36,765 nucleotides of DNA from Fredinandcohnia humi (GTDB taxonomy: Bacteria; Bacillota; Bacilli; Bacillales; Bacillaceae_L), in NCBI RefSeq assembly GCF_001439915.1, contig NZ_LMBW01000003.1, forward strand, positions 37,175 through 73,939, given 5' to 3'. A model generated the notes under the pieces. The model saw nothing but the letters and a program-made list of their open reading frames with translations. It was not told the origin of the DNA and made no database searches. Position 1 is the stretch's first letter. Each line of letters starts with the position of its first letter. Of the stretch, positions 24,880 through 32,452 are shown in pieces. Both the position numbers and the translations under genes were made by a program.

Positions 24880-25150
24880 GATGCAAATATTGGGGAGGGA
24901 GATGGAAATTCGCAGGCGGTGATGCAATATTTTGGTGATGACGCAAAAATCAGCAAAACGACGCATAAATCTTGAGCGCGACGCAAATATCGGCAAAGTG
25001 ATGCAAATATCTCGAGCACGACGCAAATAGTTGTAAACCGACGCATAAATCTCGAGCGCGACGCAAATATTTGTAAACCGACGCATATATCTGTGAGCCG
25101 ACGCAAATATTGGCAAACCGACGCATAAATCTCGAGCACGACGCAAATCC
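24880..25150 (+). repeat. Array 2 of the 20-bp GACGCAAATA repeat (14 units)
   Basis: Fourteen units lie head to tail, in exact 20-bp register from 24940 to 25140. The core is GACGCAAATA or GACGCATAAAT. Linkers here (CTCGAGCACG, TTGTAAACCG, GGCAAA) differ from those of array 1. The orientation is the same as in arrays 1 and 3. It fills most of the gap between the LCP gene and the nuclease gene; the rest (25151-25296) is AT-rich. Confidence 0.88.
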
Positions 25151-25296
25151 TCCCACGATAAATCAAATGTCAACGACAAAGATACAATTATACTTCCTAT
25201 TTCGTATCCCAATTACTTAGTTACTAAAATAATTTTTTAAAAAAGGTCAAATAAAGAAGGATTTTGCCGAAAAACATAGAATTTATCCAATAACAA

Positions 25297-26313
25297 TTGA
25301 AGGAGTTGAGAAAAATAAAAAAACGAGAAAAATCACTTACGATTAGAAAAACAGAAGCTTTAAGGAGGAGAATTTTAACCAAGCACCCGATATACGATGC
25401 TGTAGAGGAAAACTATCGGCTTCTAACCAGCGGCTATAATGGAGAAAAATCATTAGATTATTATTTAAAGTTTTTCCCCGATAAGAATTACAATATTATA
25501 AACGGACTTCGCTTGCCGGACTACTCAACAAACACCTATTTTGAAATTGATTCACTCATTATTTCCCCCCACTATGTTCTTGATGTAGATGCGAAAAACC
25601 ACAAGGGAGAACTACACTTCGACCACCACTTTGAACAAATGCACCAAACCTATGATAACATCAAAAAAACCTATACGTGTCCACTCACCCAGTTGTCTCG
25701 TCATCGCCTTCAGCTTAAAAGATTATTAGATGCAAATAAAATCACAGTACCTCCAATTGATTCACTCGTTGTAATTACAAACCCTTCGACAAGTATCAGT
25801 GTGTCTGATTACCATCCAGGTGCAAAAAATATTATTCGTGCCCCGAGCCTTATTTCAAAAATGGACCAATTTGAAAAAAAGCATAAGAAAGTGGTTTTGG
25901 AGAAAAAGGAAATCCAAAAGTTAGTAAGACTTCTGAAGAAGCTTCATACTCCTTTGGATAAGAACATTCTTCAAACATTTCGTATTCAAGCAAGTGATCT
26001 GATAAATGGAGTCTTTTGCCCGGTATGTGATGCTCTACCTATGAAGCACTCACAGGGTAAATGGTGCTGTACAAATTGTGGTCATACCTCGAATGATGCT
26101 CATTTAAGAGCGATACTTGATTATTTTTTATTAATTGATAATTCGATAACAAACAAAAAGCTAAGGGAGTTCTTGTTGTTGCCATCAAGAACAACCGCAA
26201 CCAGAATTTTACGATCAATGGGACTTGAAAAAACAGGGGAAAAAAAGGGGACTAAATACCATATTCCAGTGGAGGAATTATTGGAAATGTGCCGGGATCT
26301 ATATGTGAAGTAA
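25297..26313 (+). CDS. NERD-domain nuclease-related protein with zinc ribbon
   Basis: This protein of about 338 residues has a NERD domain at about residues 45-110. Its entry helix is GYNGEKSLDYYL and its core strands are FEIDSLIISPHYVLDVDAKN, with the expected acidic-x-K (here DAK rather than the more common ExK), then HKGEL. A zinc ribbon follows at about 243-265 (CPVC...CCTNC). The C-terminus ends in a winged-helix-like RTTATRILRSMGLEKTGEKK. NERD proteins are predicted PD-(D/E)XK-type nucleases, so DNA or RNA cleavage is inferred. The start is unclear: AAGGAG (25300-25305) follows TTG 25297 and directly abuts TTG 25306. The only well-spaced codon is ATA 25315. The gene is flanked on both sides by 20-bp repeat arrays. 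Confidence 0.78.
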   Translation: MKELRKIKKREKSLTIRKTEALRRRILTKHPIYDAVEENYRLLTSGYNGEKSLDYYLKFFPDKNYNIINGLRLPDYSTNTYFEIDSLIISPHYVLDVDAKNHKGELHFDHHFEQMHQTYDNIKKTYTCPLTQLSRHRLQLKRLLDANKITVPPIDSLVVITNPSTSISVSDYHPGAKNIIRAPSLISKMDQFEKKHKKVVLEKKEIQKLVRLLKKLHTPLDKNILQTFRIQASDLINGVFCPVCDALPMKHSQGKWCCTNCGHTSNDAHLRAILDYFLLIDNSITNKKLREFLLLPSRTTATRILRSMGLEKTGEKKGTKYHIPVEELLEMCRDLYVK

Positions 26314-26329
26314 GATACGAAGTGATACA

Positions 26330-26354
26330 GCCAGCTAAGGGGTAGCTGGCTTTT
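26330..26354 (+). terminator. Intrinsic terminator after the nuclease gene
   Basis: GCCAGCTA-agggg-TAGCTGGC is a perfect eight-bp stem followed by TTTTG. Confidence 0.8.
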
Positions 26355-26410
26355 GATTTGTCATCTTAAAGTGCCATTATCATTGTTGAAGACGGAAATC
26401 GAGGGTGAAG

Positions 26411-26520
26411 ACGGGCAAATCACACAAGTCGTGCAAATATCGGTAGATCGACGCAAATATCTCAGGCGCGACGCAAATAAACCGAAAGTGACGCATTAAT
26501 GTGAGAACCGACGCAAATAC
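26411..26520 (+). repeat. Array 3 of the 20-bp GACGCAAATA repeat (6 units)
   Basis: About six units start near 26411, 26430, 26450, 26470, 26490 and 26510. Cores are GTGCAAATAT, GACGCAAATAT, GACGCAAATAA, GACGCATTAAT and GACGCAAATAC. Same strand as arrays 1 and 2. A C-homopolymer follows at about 26529-26537. Confidence 0.8.
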
Positions 26521-26541
26521 CTGTGCACCGCCCCCCCAGTT

Positions 26542-26570
26542 TTGCCACTGCCTGTCGGTTTGTCTATAAT
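26542..26570 (+). promoter_or_regulatory. Promoter of the ribokinase-nucleoside hydrolase operon
   Basis: TTGCCA (26542-26547) and TATAAT (26565-26570) are separated by 17 bp, a near-consensus vegetative promoter. The start would be about 26577, leaving a leader of some 35 bases. Confidence 0.75.
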
Positions 26571-26611
26571 ATTCTTATTATAATCTTTTTTCAAAGATTG
26601 GGGGAAGTCAA

Positions 26612-27526
26612 ATGGCTGCGGATATTGTCGTTGTAGGTAGCTTGAATGTGGACATGGTGGTGAATGTGAAACAGCGTCCGGAATGGGGCGAAACGGTCCT
26701 GGGGCACGGATTTTTTACGGGTAATGGTGGAAAAGGCGGCAACCAAGCGTATGCGGCTTCGAAGCTTGGGGCATCGGTTGCGATGCTCGGATGCGTCGGA
26801 GAGGACATTTTTGGTGAGCAGCTTTTAAAAGGCTTGAACGAAGTCGGAGTGGATACTTCTTATATCGAAAAGATTCACAGTGTTTCTTCAGGTGTGGCTG
26901 TCATAAGCGTGAATGCAGATGGGGAAAATAGCATCATTGTTTCACCGGGGGCGAACGACCACGTCACGCCTGAATATGTGAGAAAACACGAGCAAGTCAT
27001 CCAAGAGGCGAAGCTTGTGATGATCCAACTCGAGATTCCTCTGGAAACAGTTCTTGAAGTTGCAAATATCGCTCATACACATAATGTTCCGGTAATGCTC
27101 GATCCTGCGCCGGCACAGAAACTTCCAGACGAGCTTTATAAAAAAGTGACCTACCTCGTTCCAAATGAGAGCGAGCTAGGAATTGTGGCCGATGCAAAAA
27201 TTTCGAATGTGGAAACTGCAAAAACGGCAAGCACCAAACTCCTGAATAAAGGTGTCGACACCGTATTTGCAAAGCTTGGTGGTAAAGGCGTTGTCGTGTT
27301 GAAGGGCACAGAATCGTTTTTTGTCGACCCCCACACTGTGACTGCAGTTGATACTACCGCAGCGGGTGACGCATTTGCGGGCGCGCTCGCAACAGCACTC
27401 GTTTGCGGGAAAAATTTGCGCGAAGCAACTGAGTTTGCAAACACCGTCGGAGCCCTAACTGTAACAAAAAAAGGCGCACAAGCCTCAATGCCAACTTTGG
27501 AAGAAACGCGAGAATTTAGGAGGTAA
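26612..27526 (+). CDS. rbsK: Ribokinase (PfkB family)
   Basis: This 304-residue cytosolic kinase phosphorylates ribose to ribose-5-phosphate with ATP. It opens VVVGSLNVDMVVNV and has the PfkB/ribokinase motif GNGGKGGNQAYAASKLGA (sugar-binding loop). Near the C-terminus is the second signature DTTAAGDAFAGAL, with the catalytic aspartate in AGD. Length matches RbsK. GGGGGAA precedes ATG 26612. It is followed eight bases later by a nucleoside hydrolase gene rather than by ribose-transport genes, so its ribose probably comes from nucleoside cleavage. Confidence 0.92.
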   Translation: MAADIVVVGSLNVDMVVNVKQRPEWGETVLGHGFFTGNGGKGGNQAYAASKLGASVAMLGCVGEDIFGEQLLKGLNEVGVDTSYIEKIHSVSSGVAVISVNADGENSIIVSPGANDHVTPEYVRKHEQVIQEAKLVMIQLEIPLETVLEVANIAHTHNVPVMLDPAPAQKLPDELYKKVTYLVPNESELGIVADAKISNVETAKTASTKLLNKGVDTVFAKLGGKGVVVLKGTESFFVDPHTVTAVDTTAAGDAFAGALATALVCGKNLREATEFANTVGALTVTKKGAQASMPTLEETREFRR

Positions 27527-27533
27527 ACCAACT

Positions 27534-28451
27534 ATGAAGAAAATTATTTTTGATGTGGATACGGGAATTGATGATGCGATGGCGATTGCCTATGCCGTGA
27601 ACTCACCGGAGCTTGAAATTATTGGATTAACGACGAGCTACGGAAATGTTGCGGTTGATGAGGCGACACGAAACACGCTAGCCGTTTTGGAGAAGCTTGG
27701 AAAAAGAATCCCTGTATTTGCGGGTTCGGCAAAACCCCTGACACGTGGAAATCGAGAAGGTTTTGCGAAAAAAGTACACGGGGAAGATGGTTTAGGAAAT
27801 GTGTTGGATTTTGAACCTGCTGCATCCGCTGAAACCCAGTCTGCGGTTGATTTTATCATTGAACAGGTAAAAGAACTTCCAAATGAGGTGACGATTATTG
27901 CCGTAGGCCCATTGACAAACCTGGCTCTTGCGATTCAAAAAGCGCCGAAGATTATTGGGCAAATTTCCGAGGTGGTAATTATGGGTGGCGCGGTCTTTGT
28001 TCCAGGAAACACGACCCCACACGCAGAGGCGAATATTTTTACCGACCCTGAAGCCGCAAAAATCGTATTGTCTTCGAGCTTACCGATAACCATGGTTGGG
28101 CTAGATGTGACGATGCAGACCTTGTTGCCGAGGGATAAGGTGGAGGCATGGAGGAATTCTGAGACCGGCGAATTTTTTGCGGACATGGTTGGTTTTTACC
28201 TTGATTTCTATGAATCCGTTAACCCGGGAATCGGTGGCTGTGGCCTCCACGACCCGTTGGCGGTAGGTGTGGCCATTGACTCAAGCTTCGTAAAGACGAA
28301 ATACATAAGTGTCGAAGTTGTAACCGAAGGAAAAGAAGATGGTAGAACGGTGCCAAACCCAGATGGAAAACCGAAAATCCAAGTGTGCACAGAAGTTGAC
28401 GCTCCAAACTTTTTAGATCACTTTTTAAAAAGAGTGCCGGTCTCCAAATAG
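27534..28451 (+). CDS. Inosine/uridine-preferring nucleoside hydrolase
   Basis: This 305-residue enzyme hydrolyses ribonucleosides to base and ribose. The calcium and ribose-binding motif DVDTGIDDAMA is at the N-terminus (D7, D9, D13, D14). The family blocks NVAVDEATRNTLAVLEKLG, VHGEDGLGNV and TIIAVGPLTNLALA are present, and HDPLAVGVAID carries the C-terminal metal-binding aspartate. AGGAGG precedes the ATG; the gap to rbsK is eight bases, so the two are co-translated. Together they form a ribose-salvage unit. Base preference (purine or pyrimidine) cannot be set from sequence. Confidence 0.92.
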   Translation: MKKIIFDVDTGIDDAMAIAYAVNSPELEIIGLTTSYGNVAVDEATRNTLAVLEKLGKRIPVFAGSAKPLTRGNREGFAKKVHGEDGLGNVLDFEPAASAETQSAVDFIIEQVKELPNEVTIIAVGPLTNLALAIQKAPKIIGQISEVVIMGGAVFVPGNTTPHAEANIFTDPEAAKIVLSSSLPITMVGLDVTMQTLLPRDKVEAWRNSETGEFFADMVGFYLDFYESVNPGIGGCGLHDPLAVGVAIDSSFVKTKYISVEVVTEGKEDGRTVPNPDGKPKIQVCTEVDAPNFLDHFLKRVPVSK

Positions 28452-28461
28452 AAATTTCAAG

Positions 28462-28490
28462 CCCATGCTACAAAAAGAGTAGCATGGGTT
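28462..28490 (+). terminator. Hairpin after the nucleoside hydrolase gene
   Basis: CCCATGCTA (28462-28470) pairs perfectly with TAGCATGGG (28480-28488) but is followed only by TTC, so it may be a weak terminator or an mRNA-stabilising hairpin. Confidence 0.5.
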
Positions 28491-28505
28491 CAATTGTTGT
28501 AATAT

Positions 28506-28514
28506 TGTTATAAT
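28506..28514 (+). promoter_or_regulatory. Extended -10 promoter of the M20 peptidase gene
   Basis: TGTTATAAT: a consensus -10 (28509-28514) with an extended TG. No good -35 is visible. Transcription would begin near 28521, so the REP-like element lies in the 5' leader. Confidence 0.55.
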
Positions 28515-28524
28515 ATATGAACTT

Positions 28525-28602
28525 TGAAGGATCCCGGGGACAGGTTCATCGTCCCGGGTAAAAAATGGTGGGACAAAGAACCATCCGTCCCATGAAAAGG
28601 TG
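28525..28602. repeat. REP-like element, double hairpin, in a 5' leader
   Basis: CCCGGGGAC pairs with GTCCCGGG (one-base bulge) around AGGTTCATC; a second hairpin is ATGGTGGGAC...GTCCCAT. Same family as 22901, 34199 and 36440. It ends nine bases before the M20 start codon and abuts its ribosome binding site. Confidence 0.7.
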
Positions 28603-28610
28603 GCATTGTA

Positions 28611-29759
28611 ATGGAACAGCAAGTTGTGGCATTTTTGAAAGAGAAAGAGTCTGAAATGGTGGAGGTTTTGAAAAGCCTTGTGGAGTTGGAATCTCCGTCA
28701 CATGATAAAGAAGCGGTGGACCAGGTGGGTGCGCAGGTTCAGAAGCTTTATAAAAAATATGTTGGCGGTCGGGTCCAGAAGTTTGATAATGAGCATTTTG
28801 GTGACCATTTTCGCTGTGAGTTTGGCGAGGGTGACAAGCAAATTTTAATTTTAGCGCATATGGATACGGTTTGGCCAATGGGTACGCTTGGGGATCTCCC
28901 ATTCTGCATTGATGGTGACAAGCTTTACGGACCGGGTTCATTTGATATGAAGGGCGGCATCGTGCAAGGACTGTTTGCCCTAAATGCTCTTAAAACACTT
29001 AAGGTTCCTTTGAAAACAAAGGTTGTCATGCTGTTTACGACGGATGAGGAGATTGGAAGTGAGTCCTCACGCGAGTTAATCGAAGCAGAAGCGAAAAAAA
29101 GCAAATATGTCCTTGTTTTAGAATCCGCGGCAGCCTCCACCAAAGGAATGCTTAAAACCTCACGCAAAGGTGTCGGCATGTTTACAATAAAGGTAACGGG
29201 TCGTGCTGCGCACTCCGGCATTGAGCCTGAAAAAGGAATAAGTGCAATCGAGGAACTTGCCAAACAAACCCTTTATTTGCACGGATTAACGGACTTCGAA
29301 AAAGGAACGACCTTAAATATCGGACTAGTAAAAGGCGGGAGTGCATCCAACGTGGTCGCTGCAGAAGCAGAGGCTGAATTGGATCTACGCGTGAAAAATA
29401 TCGCCGAATTTGATCGAGTCATTCCGTTGATTCAAGGCCTGACGCCATCTAAGGAAGGCTTAACAATCGAGGTAACGGGTGGCATCAATCGACCGGTAAT
29501 GGAAAAAACGCCGGAAATCACAAAAATGGTTGAAACAGCAAAGGAATTGGCGAAGGAATATCTAGGTTTTGACTTGGAAGAACAAGCAAGTGGCGGCGGT
29601 AGCGACGGTAGCTTCGCATCGCAATTTGCCCCAACCTTAGATGGGCTAGGACCAGTTGGTGACGGGGCTCATGCCTCAAATGAGCATCTGCTCATATCGC
29701 AAATGCCAGTAAGAAGTGCGCTCGTAGCGCTACTTATTGAAAAACTGGCGAATGAGTAA
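28611..29759 (+). CDS. M20 family metallopeptidase (carboxypeptidase G2-like)
   Basis: This 382-residue zinc hydrolase of the M20/ArgE/CPG2 family has metal ligands H83 and D85 (AHMDTVW), D112 (GSFDMKGG), the general base and metal pair E146-E147 (TTDEEIGS), and a C-terminal histidine in GAHASNEH. A dimerisation lid domain occupies the middle (TSRKGVGMFTIKVTGRAAHS). It probably removes a C-terminal residue, perhaps glutamate, from a peptide or folate-like substrate. There is no signal peptide, so it is cytosolic. AAAGGTGG precedes the ATG. The next gene is purU, in folate metabolism, but the genes have separate promoters and no link can be claimed. Confidence 0.9.
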   Translation: MEQQVVAFLKEKESEMVEVLKSLVELESPSHDKEAVDQVGAQVQKLYKKYVGGRVQKFDNEHFGDHFRCEFGEGDKQILILAHMDTVWPMGTLGDLPFCIDGDKLYGPGSFDMKGGIVQGLFALNALKTLKVPLKTKVVMLFTTDEEIGSESSRELIEAEAKKSKYVLVLESAAASTKGMLKTSRKGVGMFTIKVTGRAAHSGIEPEKGISAIEELAKQTLYLHGLTDFEKGTTLNIGLVKGGSASNVVAAEAEAELDLRVKNIAEFDRVIPLIQGLTPSKEGLTIEVTGGINRPVMEKTPEITKMVETAKELAKEYLGFDLEEQASGGGSDGSFASQFAPTLDGLGPVGDGAHASNEHLLISQMPVRSALVALLIEKLANE

Positions 29760-29891
29760 AAATGGAGGGGGAAATCGCGAGGGATGTGCGTCACTAACGG
29801 TGAGATATGCGTCGTCGAACCTTATACGCAGCTTCATCCCAAAATTCACCCTGTTCCAACGCAAACTTTGTCGAAGAATTACCGAATTATT

Positions 29892-29920
29892 TAGACAACT
29901 ACCCGCGATACTGTTATAAT
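29892..29920 (+). promoter_or_regulatory. Promoter of purU
   Basis: TAGACA (29892-29897), 17-bp spacer, TATAAT (29915-29920) with an extended TG at 29912-29913. This is a strong vegetative promoter; the leader would be about 25 bases. Confidence 0.75.
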
Positions 29921-29951
29921 ATTCCTCATTAATCAATGTGAGGTTATGAAC

Positions 29952-30839
29952 ATGTATTTTAACAAGGAAGAGTTTCAAAGCAAACATCAGAATCACGGAA
30001 GGCTATTGGTGAGTTGCCCGGACCAACCGGGGATCGTGATGGCCATCTCTCAATTTTTATATTCGTACGATGCGAATATTATTGAATCCAGCCAGTATTC
30101 TACACACCATCAGGAAGGAACCTTTTATCTTCGCATCGAATTTGACTGCCCGTCCTTGGCGGAGAAACAGTCAGAGATGGAGTCTGCATTTTTGGGGGTT
30201 GCTGAAAAATTTTCAATGAAATGGAAGCTAATCAACGTCCAAAATGTGAAAAGAACGGCAATCTTTGTTTCCAAGCAGCTCCACTGTTTGCATGAGCTTT
30301 TATGGGAATGGCAAAGCGGCGACTTGATGACGGACATTGCGGTTGTCGTGAGTAATCATGAGGATGCGAGACCTGTTGTTGAAAATCTTGGGATTCCGTT
30401 TGTTTACATTCCAGCGAACAAAGATATACGCAAACAGGTTGAGGAACAACAATTACAGCTTTTAAAAGAATATGACATTGATTTGATCGTGCTCGCGCGC
30501 TACATGCAGGTATTAACACCAGATTTTGTCGCGGCATATCCAAATCAAATTATTAACATCCACCACTCATTCCTGCCGGCGTTTGTCGGAGCGAGACCAT
30601 ACGAGCGCGCATATACACGCGGGGTAAAATTAATCGGGGCGACCTCCCATTATGTAACAAATGACTTGGACGAGGGCCCGATTATTGAACAAGACATCGC
30701 TCGCGTTGATCACCGTGACGATGTGGCAAGACTGAAAAAACTCGGTCAAACCATCGAACGAAGCGTCCTTGCATCGGGAGTCAAATGGCATCTCGAGGAC
30801 CGAATTATTGTGGATCATAATAAGACAATTGTGTTTTAA
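29952..30839 (+). CDS. purU: Formyltetrahydrofolate deformylase
   Basis: This 295-residue enzyme hydrolyses 10-formyl-tetrahydrofolate to formate and tetrahydrofolate, balancing one-carbon pools and supplying formate for purine synthesis. An N-terminal ACT domain (GRLLVSCPDQPGIVMAISQF) is followed by a formyltransferase-like domain. Its catalytic segments INIHHSFLPAF (Asn-His) and DLDEGPIIEQD (Asp) are present, with VGARPYERAYTRGVKLIGAT between. ATG 29952 is preferred since GTGAGG ends eight bases before it; ATG 29946 is too close. Its stop codon TAA is the first three bases of the repeat element at 30837. Confidence 0.94.
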   Translation: MYFNKEEFQSKHQNHGRLLVSCPDQPGIVMAISQFLYSYDANIIESSQYSTHHQEGTFYLRIEFDCPSLAEKQSEMESAFLGVAEKFSMKWKLINVQNVKRTAIFVSKQLHCLHELLWEWQSGDLMTDIAVVVSNHEDARPVVENLGIPFVYIPANKDIRKQVEEQQLQLLKEYDIDLIVLARYMQVLTPDFVAAYPNQIINIHHSFLPAFVGARPYERAYTRGVKLIGATSHYVTNDLDEGPIIEQDIARVDHRDDVARLKKLGQTIERSVLASGVKWHLEDRIIVDHNKTIVF

Positions 30840-31030
30840 CTTTATTCATTAGAGGTCTTCATAAATTTTATGGGATTGAATCAAGTTATTATTGGTATAT
30901 AATTTTTAATTAGTAAATCAGGAATGAATAAAGTTAAAGCCTCCGGCGGATGCCACGATTTTTTTTTTGAGGAAATTTTTCGAGCAGGGCTCGAAAAAAA
31001 TCGGGCGAAATACGCCAAGGCGTATTTGAT
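30837..31030 (+). repeat. Compound hairpin repeat element, copy 2
   Basis: A perfect 14-bp inverted repeat TAACTTTATTCATT (30837-30850) / AATGAATAAAGTTA (30923-30936) spans 72 bases. It is followed by AAGCCTCCGGCGGATGCC, a long T-run, TTTTTCGAGC/GCTCGAAAAA as a hairpin, AAATCGGGCG and the hairpin AAATACGCC-aa-GGCGTATTT (31008-31027). The block order equals that of 381-565. The left arm overlaps the purU stop codon. It may act as a purU terminator because T-runs follow several hairpins. Confidence 0.8.
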
Positions 31031-31036
31031 AAAGTA

Positions 31037-31064
31037 GGACATCACGTGTGTGGTGTCCTTTTTT
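31037..31064 (+). terminator. Intrinsic terminator upstream of prs
   Basis: GGACATCAC pairs with GTGGTGTCC (one mismatch-like G-T) around a short loop, followed by TTTTTT. Confidence 0.8.
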
Positions 31065-31171
31065 ATGGGATTTCACATAGGTTTTGTCGAAAAGTGTAAC
31101 TTGGCACTATGTAAAGATTGTAAAGATAGGTTATATTATATATAGAATATATTTAGCATGGAGGACGAACA

Positions 31172-32122
31172 GTGGCTTACCAATTGAATGAGTGTTTTAA
31201 AATGTTTAGTTTAAATTCGAATTCAAAACTAGCTGAGGAAATGGCGACGTTACTTGGCTGCGAGTTAGGAAAAAGTTCAGTATCTCGGTTTAGTGACGGA
31301 GAAATACATATTAACATAGAAGAAAGTGTACGTGGAAGTGAGGTATACTTGGTGCAATCGACCTCACAGCCAGCAAACGAACACGTGATGGAATTATTAA
31401 TCATGATTGACGCGCTAAAAAGAGCGTCTGCCAAAGACATTAACGTTGTGATTCCTTACTACGGGTATGCACGCCAGGACCGTAAAGCGCGCTCTCGTGA
31501 ACCAATCACGGCGAAACTTGTCGCAAACTTACTAGAAACAGCGGGTGCAACCAGGGTCTTGACAATGGACCTTCACGCACCACAAATCCAAGGGTTTTTC
31601 GATATTCCTGTGGATCAATTGCTTGGTGTCCCACTTCTTTCTAAATACTTTGCGGCAAAAGAACTTGATGATGTTGTAGTAGTGGCGCCCGACCAAGGTG
31701 GGGTTGTTCGTGCAAGGAAATTGGCGAGCCAGCTAAATGCGCCGATTGCCTTTATTGATAAACGCCGTCCGAAACCGAATGTGGCGCAAATTATGAACAT
31801 TGTGGGACATATCGAAGGGAAAAATGTCATCATTATCGACGACTTAATTGATACAGCCGGAACGATAACCATTGCTGCGAAAGCCTTAAAGGAAATGGGT
31901 GCAAAGGGAGTTTACGCATGCTGTACCCACCCAGTCCTATCTGGCCCGGCGATTGAAAGAATTGAATCTTCACCAATTGAGGAATTGGTAATCACAAATA
32001 CCATTCAATTACCAGAAGAAAAACAAATTGATAAAATCACAACCATTTCCGTGGCACCATTGCTAGTCAATGCAATCGACCGCATCCATAACGAAAGAGC
32101 TGTGAGTCCTTTATTTGAATAA
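31172..32122 (+). CDS. prs: Ribose-phosphate pyrophosphokinase (PRPP synthetase)
   Basis: This 316-residue class I PRPP synthetase converts ribose-5-phosphate and ATP to PRPP. Signatures are [18 protein letters not shown], the ATP-flexible-loop region [34 protein letters not shown] and the PRPP loop [13 protein letters not shown]. Translation starts at GTG 31172 after GGAGGA. It is a single gene, not beside glmU where the main Bacillus prs lies, so it is probably a second isozyme. N-terminal and C-terminal segments ([29 protein letters not shown]) differ from the housekeeping enzyme as I recall it. Neighbouring salvage genes (rbsK, nucleoside hydrolase, purU, xpt-pbuX) suggest a nucleotide-supply role. 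Confidence 0.93.
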   Translation: MAYQLNECFKMFSLNSNSKLAEEMATLLGCELGKSSVSRFSDGEIHINIEESVRGSEVYLVQSTSQPANEHVMELLIMIDALKRASAKDINVVIPYYGYARQDRKARSREPITAKLVANLLETAGATRVLTMDLHAPQIQGFFDIPVDQLLGVPLLSKYFAAKELDDVVVVAPDQGGVVRARKLASQLNAPIAFIDKRRPKPNVAQIMNIVGHIEGKNVIIIDDLIDTAGTITIAAKALKEMGAKGVYACCTHPVLSGPAIERIESSPIEELVITNTIQLPEEKQIDKITTISVAPLLVNAIDRIHNERAVSPLFE

Positions 32123-32129
32123 TTTTACC

Positions 32130-32163
32130 GAGCTGTTCCAGATTAGTGGGGCGGCTCTTTTTT
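32130..32163 (+). terminator. Intrinsic terminator after prs
   Basis: GAGCTG pairs with CGGCTC (one G-T) across a long loop with extra CC/GG pairing, followed by TTTTTT. Confidence 0.7.
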
Positions 32164-32204
32164 GTGGGATTGAAAAGATGATTGGTGGACCACATATTAG
32201 TCAA

Positions 32205-32242
32205 TATCGGCTAACGATGATAAAAATGGATTATCGCCGATA
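32205..32242. repeat. TATCGGC/GCCGATA inverted repeat, copy 1
   Basis: TATCGGC (32205-32211) and GCCGATA (32236-32242) form perfect arms, with partial inner pairing of CGATGATAA and TTATCG. The same arms, in the opposite order, occur at 33960-33982. It lies in the 330-base gap between prs and the HEAT/SEC-C gene. Confidence 0.5.
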
Positions 32243-32333
32243 GGGCTAACACAGCAACCGTTGTGACGAAGCATAACGTTTAATTCAAAGGCATTTGGTT
32301 CTTGTTTTGGTGAATTTGGGAATAATATGAATA

Positions 32334-32361
32334 TTGACATCAAATGTAAGTGCCGTATGAT
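32334..32361 (+). promoter_or_regulatory. Promoter of the HEAT/SEC-C gene
   Basis: TTGACA (32334-32339) and TATGAT (32356-32361) are separated by 16 bp. Downstream, AAATGTAAG (32342-32350) has a perfect inverted partner CTTACATTT near 32405-32413, and ATAAAC-attac-GTTTAT forms a further palindrome at about 32383-32399. These may be leader hairpins or operators. Confidence 0.6.
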
Positions 32362-32452
32362 TTAAAAAATACAGCAATGCGATAAACATTACGTTTATTG
32401 ACATGCTTACATTTACCGGATGCAGTAATTTATAACGAAAGGACACACACAT

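Noticed and set aside
24880-25150. CRISPR array
   Set aside because: The period is only 20 bp, the linker is nine bases and semi-conserved, and no cas genes are present. The 52-bp array at the right edge is also not CRISPR because its linker is conserved.
24717-25212. Minus-strand open frames across array 2 with the same peptide-like repeats
   Set aside because: Same artefact as in array 1; three frames are open at once and they overlap the LCP gene start.
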